From: Candidatus Acidiferrales bacterium
GTDB lineage: Bacteria; Acidobacteriota; Terriglobia; Acidiferrales; UBA7541
Direction: 5' to 3'
Assembly (NCBI GenBank): GCA_030038535.1
Contig: JASHSV010000234.1
Location: forward strand, 1-33,723
Length of the DNA: 33,723 nt
The translations under genes and the position numbers were made by a program. Below are positions 16,778 to 24,977 of this stretch, piece after piece (the first letter of the stretch is position 1; the number at the start of each line of letters is the position of its first letter). Below the pieces are notes generated by a model. That model worked only from the letters and a program-made list of their open reading frames with translations, searched no databases and was not told the DNA's origin.

Positions 16778-17625
16778 TGCAAGGCCGCGATCGGCGTTGG
16801 GGCCGGAGGGCAAGCGTTGCGGCTCTGCTCCTCGTACTCCTGCCGACGGGTGTAACGGCCTGGGGAGCGAACGGCCATCGGCTAGTCACGCACAAGGCCA
16901 TTGAGACGTTGCCGCCGGAGCTACGCCCATGGTTCGAAGCCAATTGGAACTTTATTTCCCAGCACGTCACAGACCCTCTCTACGCCGTTTCCAAAAATTC
17001 CGCCGAAATCCGGTTCCAGCGTATAGAGTTTGAGAAATACGGGCGATTTCCGTTCGATTTGCTGCCGCGCGATTACAAAGCGGCGGTGAAGAAGTTCGGG
17101 AAACCTGCGCTCGACGCCAATGGCCTGCTGCCCTGGCAGATTGGCCTCTACAGCGAACGCCTGACTAACGACATGCGTGCCGGCAATTGGAACGACGCTC
17201 GCACCGATGCGGCTTTGCTCGCCTTCTACGTCGGCGAAGCTCACGACCCCTTTAGCACCACGGATAACTTCGACGGCCATGTCTCCGGTCAGCCGGGCGT
17301 GGACGCCCGCTTCGACTCGAACCTAGTGGACCGGTTCGCACTTTTCATTTACCTTCGTCCGAACGATGCCTTTTTTATTTCCGATCCCACCGACCACGCG
17401 TTTGAAGACTGTCTCACCTCGCACTCGTGGCTCCAGGCAATTCTGCTCGCCGACCGCCGGGCTCGCGCGGGCTTGGCGGACTACACCGACGACTACTACG
17501 ACCGCTTTTACAACACGGCCGGCGCGATTGTGATTCGGCAGCTCTCGGAGGCCTCGACCGAGATCGGATCCTACTGGCTGACCGCTTGGATCAACGCCGG
17601 CAAACCCCAACCCCCGGAGCACTGA
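16777..17625 (+). CDS. Secreted zinc-dependent phospholipase C-like protein with altered metal ligands
   Basis: Exported protein of 282 residues resembling the zinc-dependent phospholipase C / S1-P1 nuclease fold. A signal peptide (RRASVAALLLVLLPTGVTA) is followed by WGANGHRLVTHKAIETLP; Trp29 and His34 match the N-terminal Trp and first His that bind zinc in these enzymes. TDPLYAV, YGRFPFDLLPRDYKAAVKKFG and FYVGEAHDPFSTTDNFDGHV align by memory with the family. The core HxxGDxHxPxH pattern, however, reads F150...E154...S160 here, and the middle His block reads RFQRIEFEKYG. Several expected ligands are therefore replaced, and catalytic activity is doubtful. ATG 16777 follows AAGGA at 7 bases and overlaps the permease stop by one base, so the genes are probably cotranscribed. 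A divergent enzyme or non-catalytic relative are both possible. Confidence 0.68.
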   Translation: MQGRDRRWGRRASVAALLLVLLPTGVTAWGANGHRLVTHKAIETLPPELRPWFEANWNFISQHVTDPLYAVSKNSAEIRFQRIEFEKYGRFPFDLLPRDYKAAVKKFGKPALDANGLLPWQIGLYSERLTNDMRAGNWNDARTDAALLAFYVGEAHDPFSTTDNFDGHVSGQPGVDARFDSNLVDRFALFIYLRPNDAFFISDPTDHAFEDCLTSHSWLQAILLADRRARAGLADYTDDYYDRFYNTAGAIVIRQLSEASTEIGSYWLTAWINAGKPQPPEH

Positions 17626-17633
17626 ACGTCCTC

Positions 17634-18677
17634 GTGAACCGGAATCCCTCGCTCGCCGACCGCATCCGCGAATGGCCTAAGGCCGAGCTCCATTTGCACC
17701 TGGAAGGCGCAATGGAGCCGGCGACGGTCGTGGAATTGGCCGCGCGCCACGGCGAGGACGTCGCTTTGGAGGAGGTTGCTGCGCGCTACCGCTACAAGGA
17801 TTTCCTGGGATTTCTGGAAGCTTTCAAATGGGTGACTTCCCTGCTCCGCGACCCGGCGGATTACGTTCTGATTGCCAGCCGCCTTGTGGAAACGCTTCGC
17901 AGCCAGAATGTGGTGTACGCCGAGGTCACACTCTCGGCCGGGGTCATGCTCCGCCGTCATCAAGACGTGGCGGAAAACTTCGCAGCTCTCCGGGCTGGGG
18001 CCGAAGGCGCAGCGGCCGGAACGCTCAAGATCCAGTGGATATTCGACGCGGTCCGCCAGTTCGGCCCCCAGAAGGCGATGGAGGTGGCGAGCTGCGCGGC
18101 TGAGCAGCGCGACGCCGGTGTCGTCGCCTTCGGGCTGGGAGGCGACGAACTTTCCTTGGCCGCTCAAGAGTTCCGCGGTGTTTATGATTTTGCGCGCTCC
18201 CAGGGACTGCACGCCCTGGCACATGCCGGCGAAATCGGCGGCCCCGACGAGGTGCGCCGGGCTGTCGAAGTTTTGGGAGCCGAGCGCATCGGGCACGGCA
18301 TCGCCGCCGTGGGCGATCCGCGAGTGGTCGAGCTGCTGGCCACGCGCCGGATCCCTCTCGAAGTCTGCCCGACAAGCAATCTCCGCACCGGGGCGCTGGG
18401 CAAAGTCAGCGGCAACCAGCTCGCCGGACTGCCGGAGCACCCTGTGGCGGATCTGTTTTTTGCCGGCGTGCCCGTCACGCTTTCCACGGACGATCCCGCG
18501 ATGTTCGAGACAAGCCTCGCGCAGGAATATGAGGCGGCCCTCTCCGCAGGTCTGGATACAACCGGGCTGATTCGCGTAACCGAGCAAGGATTTGAGTCAG
18601 CGTTCCTGCCGCTGGCCGAAAGACAAGCACTCGTGGCGCGCTTCCATCAGGTCCTCCGGATGCAGGGGCTGCTATAA
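17634..18677 (+). CDS. Adenosine deaminase family enzyme
   Basis: Metal-dependent amidohydrolase of 347 residues that hydrolytically deaminates an adenine-containing nucleoside. Metal ligands are His20 and His22 in KAELHLHLEGAM, and His197 in LAHAGE. His221 in RIGHGI and Asp286/Asp287 in LSTDDPAMF complete the site, with Glu200 as the expected proton donor. LEVCPTSNLRTGAL is also a family hallmark. The GTG start at 17634 is 8 bases after the PLC-like stop and gives an N-terminus of normal length. The open frame extends to 17427 only because it reads out of frame through the previous gene. The same fold includes adenosine, adenine and aminodeoxyfutalosine deaminases; the last belongs to the futalosine menaquinone pathway, and sequence by eye does not separate them. 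The next gene is purS, which fits purine metabolism but does not prove it. Confidence 0.85.
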   Translation: MNRNPSLADRIREWPKAELHLHLEGAMEPATVVELAARHGEDVALEEVAARYRYKDFLGFLEAFKWVTSLLRDPADYVLIASRLVETLRSQNVVYAEVTLSAGVMLRRHQDVAENFAALRAGAEGAAAGTLKIQWIFDAVRQFGPQKAMEVASCAAEQRDAGVVAFGLGGDELSLAAQEFRGVYDFARSQGLHALAHAGEIGGPDEVRRAVEVLGAERIGHGIAAVGDPRVVELLATRRIPLEVCPTSNLRTGALGKVSGNQLAGLPEHPVADLFFAGVPVTLSTDDPAMFETSLAQEYEAALSAGLDTTGLIRVTEQGFESAFLPLAERQALVARFHQVLRMQGLL

Positions 18678-18678
18678 T
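18671..18678 (+). promoter_or_regulatory. -10-like element GCTATAAT before purS
   Basis: A perfect TATAAT (18673-18678) overlaps the deaminase stop codon and lies 16 bases before the purS ATG. It would give purS its own short-leader transcript, but no -35 match is seen and chance is possible. Confidence 0.3.
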
Positions 18679-18694
18679 CGAGTGGAGGGCGTTG

Positions 18695-18937
18695 ATGAGA
18701 GCTCATGTGTGGGTGATGCCGAAACAGTCTGTGCTTGACCCGCAGGGAAAAACGATTCAGCACACTCTGGCGTCGTTGGGCTTTGCGGCAGTGAAGGACG
18801 TTCGCCAGGGGAAATTCTTCGTGCTCGACCTCGGCGGCGTGAGCCGGGATGAAGCAGCGAAGCAGGTCGAGCGCATCAGCCGCGATGTCCTGGCCAATCT
18901 TGTCATCGAGGATTTTCGGTTCGAAATCGTGGAATAG
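18695..18937 (+). CDS. purS: Phosphoribosylformylglycinamidine synthase subunit PurS
   Basis: Small 80-residue protein, the right size for PurS. PurS bridges PurQ and small PurL in the FGAM synthase complex of de novo purine synthesis. Recognisable blocks are AHVWVMPKQSVLDPQGKTI, HTLASLGFAAVKDVRQGKFF (the FxxVxxVRxGK core) and the C-terminal VLANLVIEDFRFEIVE. I use ATG 18695, with GGAGGG 5 bases upstream; a TTG one codon earlier is less likely. purQ and purL are not adjacent, so purS is separated from its partners here. It sits 17 bases after the deaminase gene and converges on the SET-domain gene across 39 bases in which no terminator was recognised. Confidence 0.88.
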   Translation: MRAHVWVMPKQSVLDPQGKTIQHTLASLGFAAVKDVRQGKFFVLDLGGVSRDEAAKQVERISRDVLANLVIEDFRFEIVE

Positions 18938-18976
18938 TCTGTTTCCGCCTACCTTCCCTGGCCTTCGGCTAATGGA

Positions 18977-19447
18977 TTACTTCAGATTGATCGTTCCCCG
19001 GCATTTCGGCGCGCCGCAGCGGCATTTGCAGCGGATGGTGTCTTTCGAGAATCGGTAGTCGACGCTCAGCTCCTCGCCGCTGCGGACACGCTTTCGGCTG
19101 TAGTAATAAATGTGGCCGGCAATGCGCCTGCGCACCAGGTTCGGTTCGCAACTATGGTTCACCAGCTCCGCGCCCGTCCCCCCGGCCGATCCGTCGATCA
19201 CCCAACGCTTGTTCAGGACAAAAAAGTAGAACCGGCGCGGTCGTCCCGACCGCAGAATCCTCCGGAAACGCCCATTCGCCGTCCGATACGTAATGCGCTC
19301 TCCCGTGTACTCGATCACTCGGCGGTTGCGGGGAATTGTTTCACCGGCAAAGATTCCGTAGCGGTCGATGGGAGAACGCCGAACAAGCAACAGAAACGGG
19401 CTGAAGCGGGGGTCGATTCTGGCGACGATGCGCTTGCCCGTTCTCAT
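18977..19447 (-). CDS. SET-domain protein with post-SET cysteine cluster (putative protein lysine methyltransferase)
   Basis: Protein of 156 residues made almost entirely of a SET domain, a fold best known from eukaryotic histone lysine methyltransferases. The SAM-binding start is [20 protein letters not shown] (24-43). [11 protein letters not shown] follows, then the pseudoknot motifs NHSCEPNLV (97-105) and [10 protein letters not shown] (124-133) with the catalytic-type Tyr131. The C-terminus has a post-SET block: Cys142, Cys144 and Cys149 in CxCx4C spacing (plus Cys140), then RGTI. With Cys100 of NHSC these can bind a zinc ion. No other domain or signal peptide is present and the N-terminus is basic. 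ATG 19447 has AGAGGA about 10 bases upstream. Substrate is unknown; nucleoid or ribosomal proteins are possible. It is a lone minus-strand gene between purS and glmS. Confidence 0.85.
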   Translation of the reverse strand: MRTGKRIVARIDPRFSPFLLLVRRSPIDRYGIFAGETIPRNRRVIEYTGERITYRTANGRFRRILRSGRPRRFYFFVLNKRWVIDGSAGGTGAELVNHSCEPNLVRRRIAGHIYYYSRKRVRSGEELSVDYRFSKDTIRCKCRCGAPKCRGTINLK

Positions 19448-19623
19448 GCGGCCGGATCCTCTTTCACGCGAACGCGAAATCTTATAGGAAATTCGGCGCC
19501 CAGTGTCCAGTGGAAACGCAACAGATAGCCCTTAGCCGACGCCCCTTGCGTCGCTGTGTTACTCTGGTGGTGTTCCCCCGGAAGTGCGCGGCGGAATCCC
19601 TTTTTGCAAGGAGCGAGTGGGCA

Positions 19624-21486
19624 ATGTGCGGAATAGTTGGTTATCTGGGACCCAAGAAAGTGGTGCCGTTGATCATCGACGGGCTGAAACGGCTGGAATA
19701 CCGCGGCTACGATTCCGCCGGCATTGCGGTCGTTACGCAGAACGGCAAACTTGAGGTGCGTCGTGCGTCCGGAAAACTGCGGAACCTGGAGGAAACGCTG
19801 CGGCTCTCGCCGATCGACGGCATTTATGGCATCGGTCATACTCGCTGGGCCACGCACGGCAGGCCCACGGAAGAAAACGCGCACCCGCACCGCGACTGCT
19901 CGGGCGAAATCGTGGTCGTCCACAACGGGATCATCGAGAACTACGTGGAACTGAAGCACCGTCTGGCCGCCGAAGGCCACAAATTTGTTACGGAAACGGA
20001 CACGGAGATCGTCGCCCACCTGGTCGAACACTATGCGAATCTGGGGGGGCTCCCGCTCGAAGAGGCGGTGCGCCGCGCGGTCAAGGAATTATCGGGCGTG
20101 TTCGCGCTCGTCATTCTTTCCACCAAGGATCCGAACAAAATCGTAGCCGCCCGCTGGGGACCGCCTGCCGTGATCGGGTTGGGACAGGACGAGTTTTTCG
20201 TGGCCAGCGACATCCCTGCCCTCTTGCAGCACACCCGCGACATCTTTTTCCTGGCCGATGGCGATATCGCCGTGCTGACTCCGCAGGGAGTCCGCGTCAC
20301 GGATTTCGAAGGCCGGCCGCTCCAACGGCCCGTCCAGCACGTCACCTGGGACCCCATCATGGCCGAGAAAGGCGGCTTCAAGCACTTCATGCAGAAAGAG
20401 ATCTTCGAGCAGCCACGGGCCACTCGCGATACCCTGCTCGGCCGCATCTCTCTGGAAACTGGGCGCGTCTTCCTGGACGAGATGGACATCACCGAAAAGG
20501 AGTTCCAGAGCTTTACTGCCGTCAAAATCGTTGCCTGCGGCACGAGTTGGCATTCGGCGCTCGCGGCGAAATTCATGATTGAGCGGCTGGCGCGAATCCC
20601 GGTCGAAGTGGACTACGGAAGTGAGTTCCGTTACCGGGACCCCATCTTGGAACCCGATCAACTCGCCATCCTGGTAAGCCAGTCCGGCGAGACGGCAGAC
20701 ACGCTTGCCGCCCAGCGCGAGGCCAAACAAAAGGGCGCGAAGACGCTGGCTATTTGCAACGTAGTGGGCTCCATGATGACTCGCGAGGCTTCCGGAACAA
20801 TCTATACGCACGCGGGCCCGGAAATCGGCGTGGCCTCCACCAAGGCCTTTACCGGTCAGCTTGTCGCCCTTGAGCTTGTCGCCCTTTATCTGGCGCAGAC
20901 ACGCGGCACGTTTCCCGTCGAGAAAGCAAAGTGTCTTCTGCAGGAATTCACCCGGATTCCTCACAAAATGGAATCCATCCTGCAGCGCGACGAGGAAATC
21001 GAGGAACTGGCGCGGCAGCTCTTCCGCCACACCGACTTCCTTTACCTCGGGCGCGGCATCCATTACCCGATCGCGCTTGAAGGCGCCCTCAAACTCAAGG
21101 AAATTTCCTATATCCACGCGGAAGGGTATCCCGCAGGAGAGATGAAGCACGGGCCCAACGCGCTAATCGACGAGAATCTTCCCGTCGTCGTCTTAGCGAC
21201 GCGGGATGAAAAGGACGAAGCCTCCATGCTTCGGTATGAAAAGACTGTCTCCAACATCAAGGAAGTGAAAGCACGCGATGGCATTGTGATCTCCATCATT
21301 ACGGAAGGAGATCGTCTGGCACGCGAGGCATCGGACCACTGCCTGGAGATCCCTTCGGCCCCCGAGACCCTTTCGCCGTTGCTTGAAATCCTGCCCCTCC
21401 AGCTCCTTGCCTACCACATAGCTGTCCGCCGGGGCTGCGACGTGGATCAGCCTCGGAATCTAGCCAAGTCCGTCACGGTGGAATGA
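19624..21486 (+). CDS. glmS: Glutamine-fructose-6-phosphate aminotransferase (isomerizing)
   Basis: Catalyses L-glutamine + fructose 6-phosphate to glucosamine 6-phosphate, the entry step to UDP-GlcNAc for peptidoglycan and lipid A. The enzyme has 620 residues. The N-terminal class II glutaminase begins MCGIVGYLG; Cys2 must be exposed as the nucleophile, which fixes the start at ATG 19624 (AAGGAG 10 bases upstream). The open frame reaching back to 19510 is not real. [30 protein letters not shown] and [10 protein letters not shown] follow. Two SIS sugar-isomerase domains occupy about 290-430 and 465-600, with [64 protein letters not shown] and [14 protein letters not shown]. The C-terminus [12 protein letters not shown] is complete. 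No glmS ribozyme or riboswitch was recognised in the 176-base gap upstream. The stop overlaps the next ATG by 4 bases. Confidence 0.96.
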   Translation: MCGIVGYLGPKKVVPLIIDGLKRLEYRGYDSAGIAVVTQNGKLEVRRASGKLRNLEETLRLSPIDGIYGIGHTRWATHGRPTEENAHPHRDCSGEIVVVHNGIIENYVELKHRLAAEGHKFVTETDTEIVAHLVEHYANLGGLPLEEAVRRAVKELSGVFALVILSTKDPNKIVAARWGPPAVIGLGQDEFFVASDIPALLQHTRDIFFLADGDIAVLTPQGVRVTDFEGRPLQRPVQHVTWDPIMAEKGGFKHFMQKEIFEQPRATRDTLLGRISLETGRVFLDEMDITEKEFQSFTAVKIVACGTSWHSALAAKFMIERLARIPVEVDYGSEFRYRDPILEPDQLAILVSQSGETADTLAAQREAKQKGAKTLAICNVVGSMMTREASGTIYTHAGPEIGVASTKAFTGQLVALELVALYLAQTRGTFPVEKAKCLLQEFTRIPHKMESILQRDEEIEELARQLFRHTDFLYLGRGIHYPIALEGALKLKEISYIHAEGYPAGEMKHGPNALIDENLPVVVLATRDEKDEASMLRYEKTVSNIKEVKARDGIVISIITEGDRLAREASDHCLEIPSAPETLSPLLEILPLQLLAYHIAVRRGCDVDQPRNLAKSVTVE

Positions 21487-22859
21487 AGCGGGAGCGTTTG
21501 CCCGTGACGCACGGGAACTCAGGTAGAAGGCGGCTGTATTTCCCTGAAGTGCCGTGGAGCATGGCAGTGCTAGTCGTTTCCGCGATTCTGGCTTGCACCG
21601 CGGTGTGCCCCTCCACCCTCGCGCAGTCGACTGGGCTGGGGCCGGCGACTTCAAAGGTTGCCTCCGTACAATTCAGCGGCTCGAACCGGTTTCCCGCCGA
21701 TGTCCTGGCGCGCAGCATCGGCCTCGCACCCGGATCGGTCGTCACCCGCCGCGAGATCGAATCTGCCGCTGACCGGCTCGCAAGGCTCGGCTGGTTCAGC
21801 GAGGTGCACTATAAGTTCGACAGCTCCACGAAAGGTGTGGAGATTCAATTCGCTCTGCAGGACGCTCCCTGCCATCCGATGTGGTTCGACAATTTCCCCT
21901 GGTTTACGGACTCGGAAATCGAGCACGTCCTCCAGGCCACCGGAATGCCCTACAACGGATCGGCACCCGAATCCGGTATCGGATTGGACACTTTCCGGGA
22001 GGCGATCGCAGATCTGTTGAAATCGCGCCGCATTCCCGGCGAGGTGGAGGGCGAGCTCGTGCAGGCGCCGGGCTCAGACGACATGGTCGAGAGATTCCGT
22101 GTAAATGGCGCCAAGGTGACGGTCAACGCCCTCACATTCTCCGATGCGCTCGCGGAAAACGCTTTGGCGATCAAACAGGTAGAGGACGTCATCGTTGGCA
22201 AGGCCTATTCACGCTATACGCTGGCCATCTTCGTGGTCGAGCATGTGCGGCCGGCCTACACTTCGCAAGGTTACTTGCACGTTCGCTTCGGTGAACCCCT
22301 GCCACAGTTCGTCGGCGAACCTACAAAGCCCCTCTCGAATGAAATCGTTGTGCAATTACCCGTCGAGCCCGGTCCGCAATACCACTGGGGCGGAATCGAA
22401 TGGAAGGGGCAACTCGCTCTCGATGTGAGCGCGCTCAACACGCTTCTCGGATTTGCCTCCGGAGAACCAGCCAATGATCTGAAGCTGCAAGCGGGCTGGG
22501 ACGCGATTACAAAAGAGTATGCCAAGCGCGGCTATTTGGAGGCAAAAATCGAGCCGGCGCCACAGTTCGACGATCCAAAAGGATTGGTTTCCTACTCCGC
22601 GCGCGTCATCGAGGGGATCCAGTACCGCATGGGCCAGCTCGTGGTCACCGGCCTTTCACTTTCGGCCGAACGCCAGTTGCTTTCGAACTGGAAACTCGCG
22701 CGCGGCGACGTTTTCGACAATTCCTACCTCGAGGACTTTCTGAATGGCGGCGCTCGAAATATTTTCAAGAATTCTCCCGTCCATTTCGAGCACATCGGAC
22801 ACCTTCTGAAGCCCGACCCACAGACCAGAACGGTGGACGTTCTGCTGGATTTTCAGTAA
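21483..22859 (+). CDS. Exported POTRA-domain protein without a beta-barrel
   Basis: Protein of 458 residues related to the periplasmic arm of BamA/Omp85 proteins. The start is basic ([17 protein letters not shown]), followed by a hydrophobic segment ([18 protein letters not shown]) and a likely cleavage region STLAQS, so export to the periplasm is expected. A first POTRA unit spans about 57-130: [20 protein letters not shown], then [18 protein letters not shown]. At least two more fit about 295-455, with [13 protein letters not shown] and [18 protein letters not shown]. The protein ends at LLDFQ with no 16-strand barrel or surface-antigen domain. ATG 21483 overlaps the glmS stop (ATGA). An internal ATG at 21561 would give a shorter signal peptide, but GTGGAG sits too close before it. 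A scaffold role in outer-membrane assembly is an inference. Confidence 0.7.
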   Translation: MKRERLPVTHGNSGRRRLYFPEVPWSMAVLVVSAILACTAVCPSTLAQSTGLGPATSKVASVQFSGSNRFPADVLARSIGLAPGSVVTRREIESAADRLARLGWFSEVHYKFDSSTKGVEIQFALQDAPCHPMWFDNFPWFTDSEIEHVLQATGMPYNGSAPESGIGLDTFREAIADLLKSRRIPGEVEGELVQAPGSDDMVERFRVNGAKVTVNALTFSDALAENALAIKQVEDVIVGKAYSRYTLAIFVVEHVRPAYTSQGYLHVRFGEPLPQFVGEPTKPLSNEIVVQLPVEPGPQYHWGGIEWKGQLALDVSALNTLLGFASGEPANDLKLQAGWDAITKEYAKRGYLEAKIEPAPQFDDPKGLVSYSARVIEGIQYRMGQLVVTGLSLSAERQLLSNWKLARGDVFDNSYLEDFLNGGARNIFKNSPVHFEHIGHLLKPDPQTRTVDVLLDFQ

Positions 22860-22961
22860 AGCTCGCAAATCTTCGCGCTGGATGCCCTATCTGCCCGGCT
22901 GAGACAGGAAGCGGATCGCCCCTCGTCTGCGACGCCAATGCTCCGGACGGCAGGGCATCGC

Positions 22962-22969
22962 GATATACT
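22962..22969 (+). promoter_or_regulatory. -10-like element GATATACT immediately before larE
   Basis: TATACT (22964-22969, 5 of 6 to TATAAT) ends 7 bases before the ATG at 22977, so a start of transcription at or next to the ATG, hence a leaderless mRNA, is possible. No -35 match and no ribosome-binding site are seen. The rest of the 117-base gap 22860-22976 shows nothing recognised. Confidence 0.3.
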
Positions 22970-22976
22970 GCAGCGC

Positions 22977-23816
22977 ATGGAATCGAGTGTGCCCGTTGGC
23001 TTGGCGGTCGAAAAACAAGCGCAGCTCTTGGCTCGTCTCGGCGATTTGCCTTCGCTTCTGATCGCACTATCGGGTGGGGCGGATTCCGCCTATCTCGCCT
23101 GGGCCGCCCATCGCGCGCTCGGCTCCCGCTCGCTTTCGGTCACCGCCATTTCCCAGAGTTTCTCCGCATACGACCGCGAACAGGTGGAGCTGCTCGTCCG
23201 CTCAGCGGACTTGCGGCACGAATTCGTGGATACCCATGAGCTCGAAAACTCGCTCTATGCGGCCAACCGTCGCGACCGCTGCTATTACTGCAAGGACGAG
23301 CTGTTCTCGGTTCTCGGAGGCCTCGCAGCGGAACGCGGCATCGCAGCCGTCGCGTACGGGATCAATGCCGACGATGAGGGAGATTTCCGTCCTGGTCATC
23401 GTGCCGCCGGCGAACACGCGGTTCTATCGCCCTTGCTGGACGCGGGCCTGAGCAAAATGGAGATTCGCCTGCTCTCTCGGCAGGCCGGGCTGCCCACTTG
23501 GAACCGTCCCGCTTCCGCGTGCCTTTCTTCGCGCGTCCCCTACGGCTCCCCGGTCACCCCGGAGAAGCTGGCGCAGATTGAACTCGGAGAAGCCGGTCTT
23601 CGGGAAATGGGATTCCGACAGTTTCGCGTGCGGCACCACGGCGAACTGGCTCGGATCGAAATCGCAAGGGAAGAATTGCCCCGCGCTCTCGACCCGGCCA
23701 CCTTGCGTGAAATGGGTGAGCGGCTCCGCGCCGCGGGCTTCCTCTTCGTGGCCCTCGACGTCGAGGGCTATCGGCAAGGTTCGCTCAATGCAGGACTTAA
23801 GATTGTGGGATCGTAA
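22977..23816 (+). CDS. larE: ATP-dependent sacrificial sulfur transferase LarE family
   Basis: PP-loop enzyme of 279 residues. In the characterised family LarE adenylates the carboxylates of the LarB-made pyridinium bis-carboxylate and donates sulfur from its own cysteine, on the way to the nickel-pincer cofactor of lactate racemase and relatives. The PP-loop is LSGGADSAYLAW (31-42). ANRRDRCYYCKDELF (96-110) and YGINADDEGDFRPG are family blocks. Cys182 in RPASACLSSRVPYGSPVT matches the position of the sacrificial cysteine. The C-terminal part (REMGFRQFRVRHHGELARIE) is also typical. I use ATG 22977; the frame opens at 22938 but the 13 extra residues are not family-like. No larA, larB or larC is nearby, so the product may serve another nickel-pincer enzyme or a different sulfur transfer. 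Cotranscription with the POTRA gene upstream is uncertain. Confidence 0.85.
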   Translation: MESSVPVGLAVEKQAQLLARLGDLPSLLIALSGGADSAYLAWAAHRALGSRSLSVTAISQSFSAYDREQVELLVRSADLRHEFVDTHELENSLYAANRRDRCYYCKDELFSVLGGLAAERGIAAVAYGINADDEGDFRPGHRAAGEHAVLSPLLDAGLSKMEIRLLSRQAGLPTWNRPASACLSSRVPYGSPVTPEKLAQIELGEAGLREMGFRQFRVRHHGELARIEIAREELPRALDPATLREMGERLRAAGFLFVALDVEGYRQGSLNAGLKIVGS

Positions 23817-23822
23817 GTAAGG

Positions 23823-23838
23823 GCGGAACTTTTTCCGC
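23823..23838 (+). terminator. Hairpin just after larE
   Basis: A perfect GCGGAA/TTCCGC stem with a 4-base CTTT loop begins 7 bases after the larE stop. There is no T-tract after it, so it is at best a weak or factor-assisted terminator. Confidence 0.3.
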
Positions 23839-23901
23839 TCATAGGACGTTGATCCTCATAGAGGCGGGCACTGCGATTTCGCCCGGCGTTGCAGGTGACG
23901 G

Positions 23902-24906
23902 ATGGCTCCTGACATCAAAAGTAAGCCGCCGCTATTCTGGCTCGCGGCGGGGGTTGCAAGCGTGATCTTACAGACCGGATGTATGGTCGGCCGGAGCGAG
24001 GCTACTTTCTCGCGGACTCTGAAGGTGGACGGGCCCGTTCGTTTGGAAGTGAACACTGGCTCAGGACGGATTGTGGTTCGCACCGGCGGCCCGGGTGAAG
24101 TGCGCATCAGCGGCGAGGTGCGTGCCGGCGGATTTTTGGGCGCGAGCGCCAGTCGTCGGGCCGCCGAAATCGCCTCGAATCCTCCTATCGATCAGAACGG
24201 CAACCTGATCCGGCTGGGAGGGGATAGAGGAAACGCCCGATGGGGAATCGTCTCCATCAGCTATACAGTGGAAACGCCTGCGGACACGGAAGTGAACGCG
24301 AAGACAGGATCGGGAGACGTTCAGATCACCGGTGTTCGGGAGCCGGTCGGAGTTACGATGGGTTCGGGCGTGGCTCGCGCGGACGATCTCGGCGATAACC
24401 TCACAATTTCGATAGGCAGCGGCAGAATTGAAGCCTCCAGGATCCAGGGAACCGTCAGCTTCCACAGCGGCTCCGGCGGCGTGACGTTTCGCGACATCAG
24501 GCAGGACGTACGGGGCGCCTCTGGCTCGGGCTCGATCGAAGTCGAACGCGCACAGGGGCGCGTGAGCGTCGAAACGGGAAGCGGCCCTATCCGCGTAAGC
24601 GGCGCGATGGATGACCTGCGCGCTTCAACCTCCTCGGGGAGAATCGAAATCCATGGAAATCCTTCCGGAAACGCATTCTGGGATTTGGGTGCGGCCTCGG
24701 GAACAATCACGCTGGCCGTGCCGCATAACGCAAGCTTTGCGCTAACCGCCCATACTAGCTCGGGCGACGTGCGCGTCGACATGCCTATTAGCATCGAGGA
24801 ACAGTCCCGCAAGTTCCTACGCGCGCGTGTGGGAGACGGAAAAGCGCACGTAAACGTGGAAACGAGATCCGGAAATATTCGTATCGTCCAGGGCGGAGAG
24901 ACTTAG
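23902..24906 (+). CDS. DUF4097-family putative lipoprotein
   Basis: Protein of 334 residues. The N-terminus (PPLFWLAAGVASVILQTGC) is a signal peptide ending in Cys27; the lipobox QTGC is not canonical at -3, so lipid attachment is likely but not certain. The rest is a chain of short beta repeats, many holding a GSG or SSG turn: LEVNTGSGRIVVRT, VNAKTGSGDVQITG, VTMGSGVARADD, LTISIGSGRIEAS, VSFHSGSGGVTFRD, VRGASGSGSIEVE, VSVETGSGPIRVSG, LRASTSSGRIEIHG, LTAHTSSGDVRVD and VNVETRSGNIRIV. This pattern is typical of DUF4097/DUF4098 beta-roll or right-handed helix proteins of unknown function. ATG 23902 follows AGGTGA at a suitable distance. It is followed 71 bases later by the convergent end of the giant secreted protein. 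Confidence 0.78.
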   Translation: MAPDIKSKPPLFWLAAGVASVILQTGCMVGRSEATFSRTLKVDGPVRLEVNTGSGRIVVRTGGPGEVRISGEVRAGGFLGASASRRAAEIASNPPIDQNGNLIRLGGDRGNARWGIVSISYTVETPADTEVNAKTGSGDVQITGVREPVGVTMGSGVARADDLGDNLTISIGSGRIEASRIQGTVSFHSGSGGVTFRDIRQDVRGASGSGSIEVERAQGRVSVETGSGPIRVSGAMDDLRASTSSGRIEIHGNPSGNAFWDLGAASGTITLAVPHNASFALTAHTSSGDVRVDMPISIEEQSRKFLRARVGDGKAHVNVETRSGNIRIVQGGET

Positions 24907-24977
24907 CGCGCCAAGCCGAACGAGCATCTCTTCGCGCGCGCTTCCGGCCGGCGCGGCCTCACGCTTTCAGTTTTCCG

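Noticed and set aside
17427-17633. N-terminal extension of the deaminase frame
   Set aside because: It overlaps the PLC-like gene out of frame; the family N-terminus begins just after GTG 17634.
19510-19623. 38-residue extension of GlmS
   Set aside because: The glutaminase needs Cys at position 2, and a good ribosome-binding site precedes ATG 19624.
19448-19623. glmS ribozyme or riboswitch upstream of glmS
   Set aside because: No recognisable conserved core was found in this 176-base gap, and the ribozyme is mostly known from Firmicutes.
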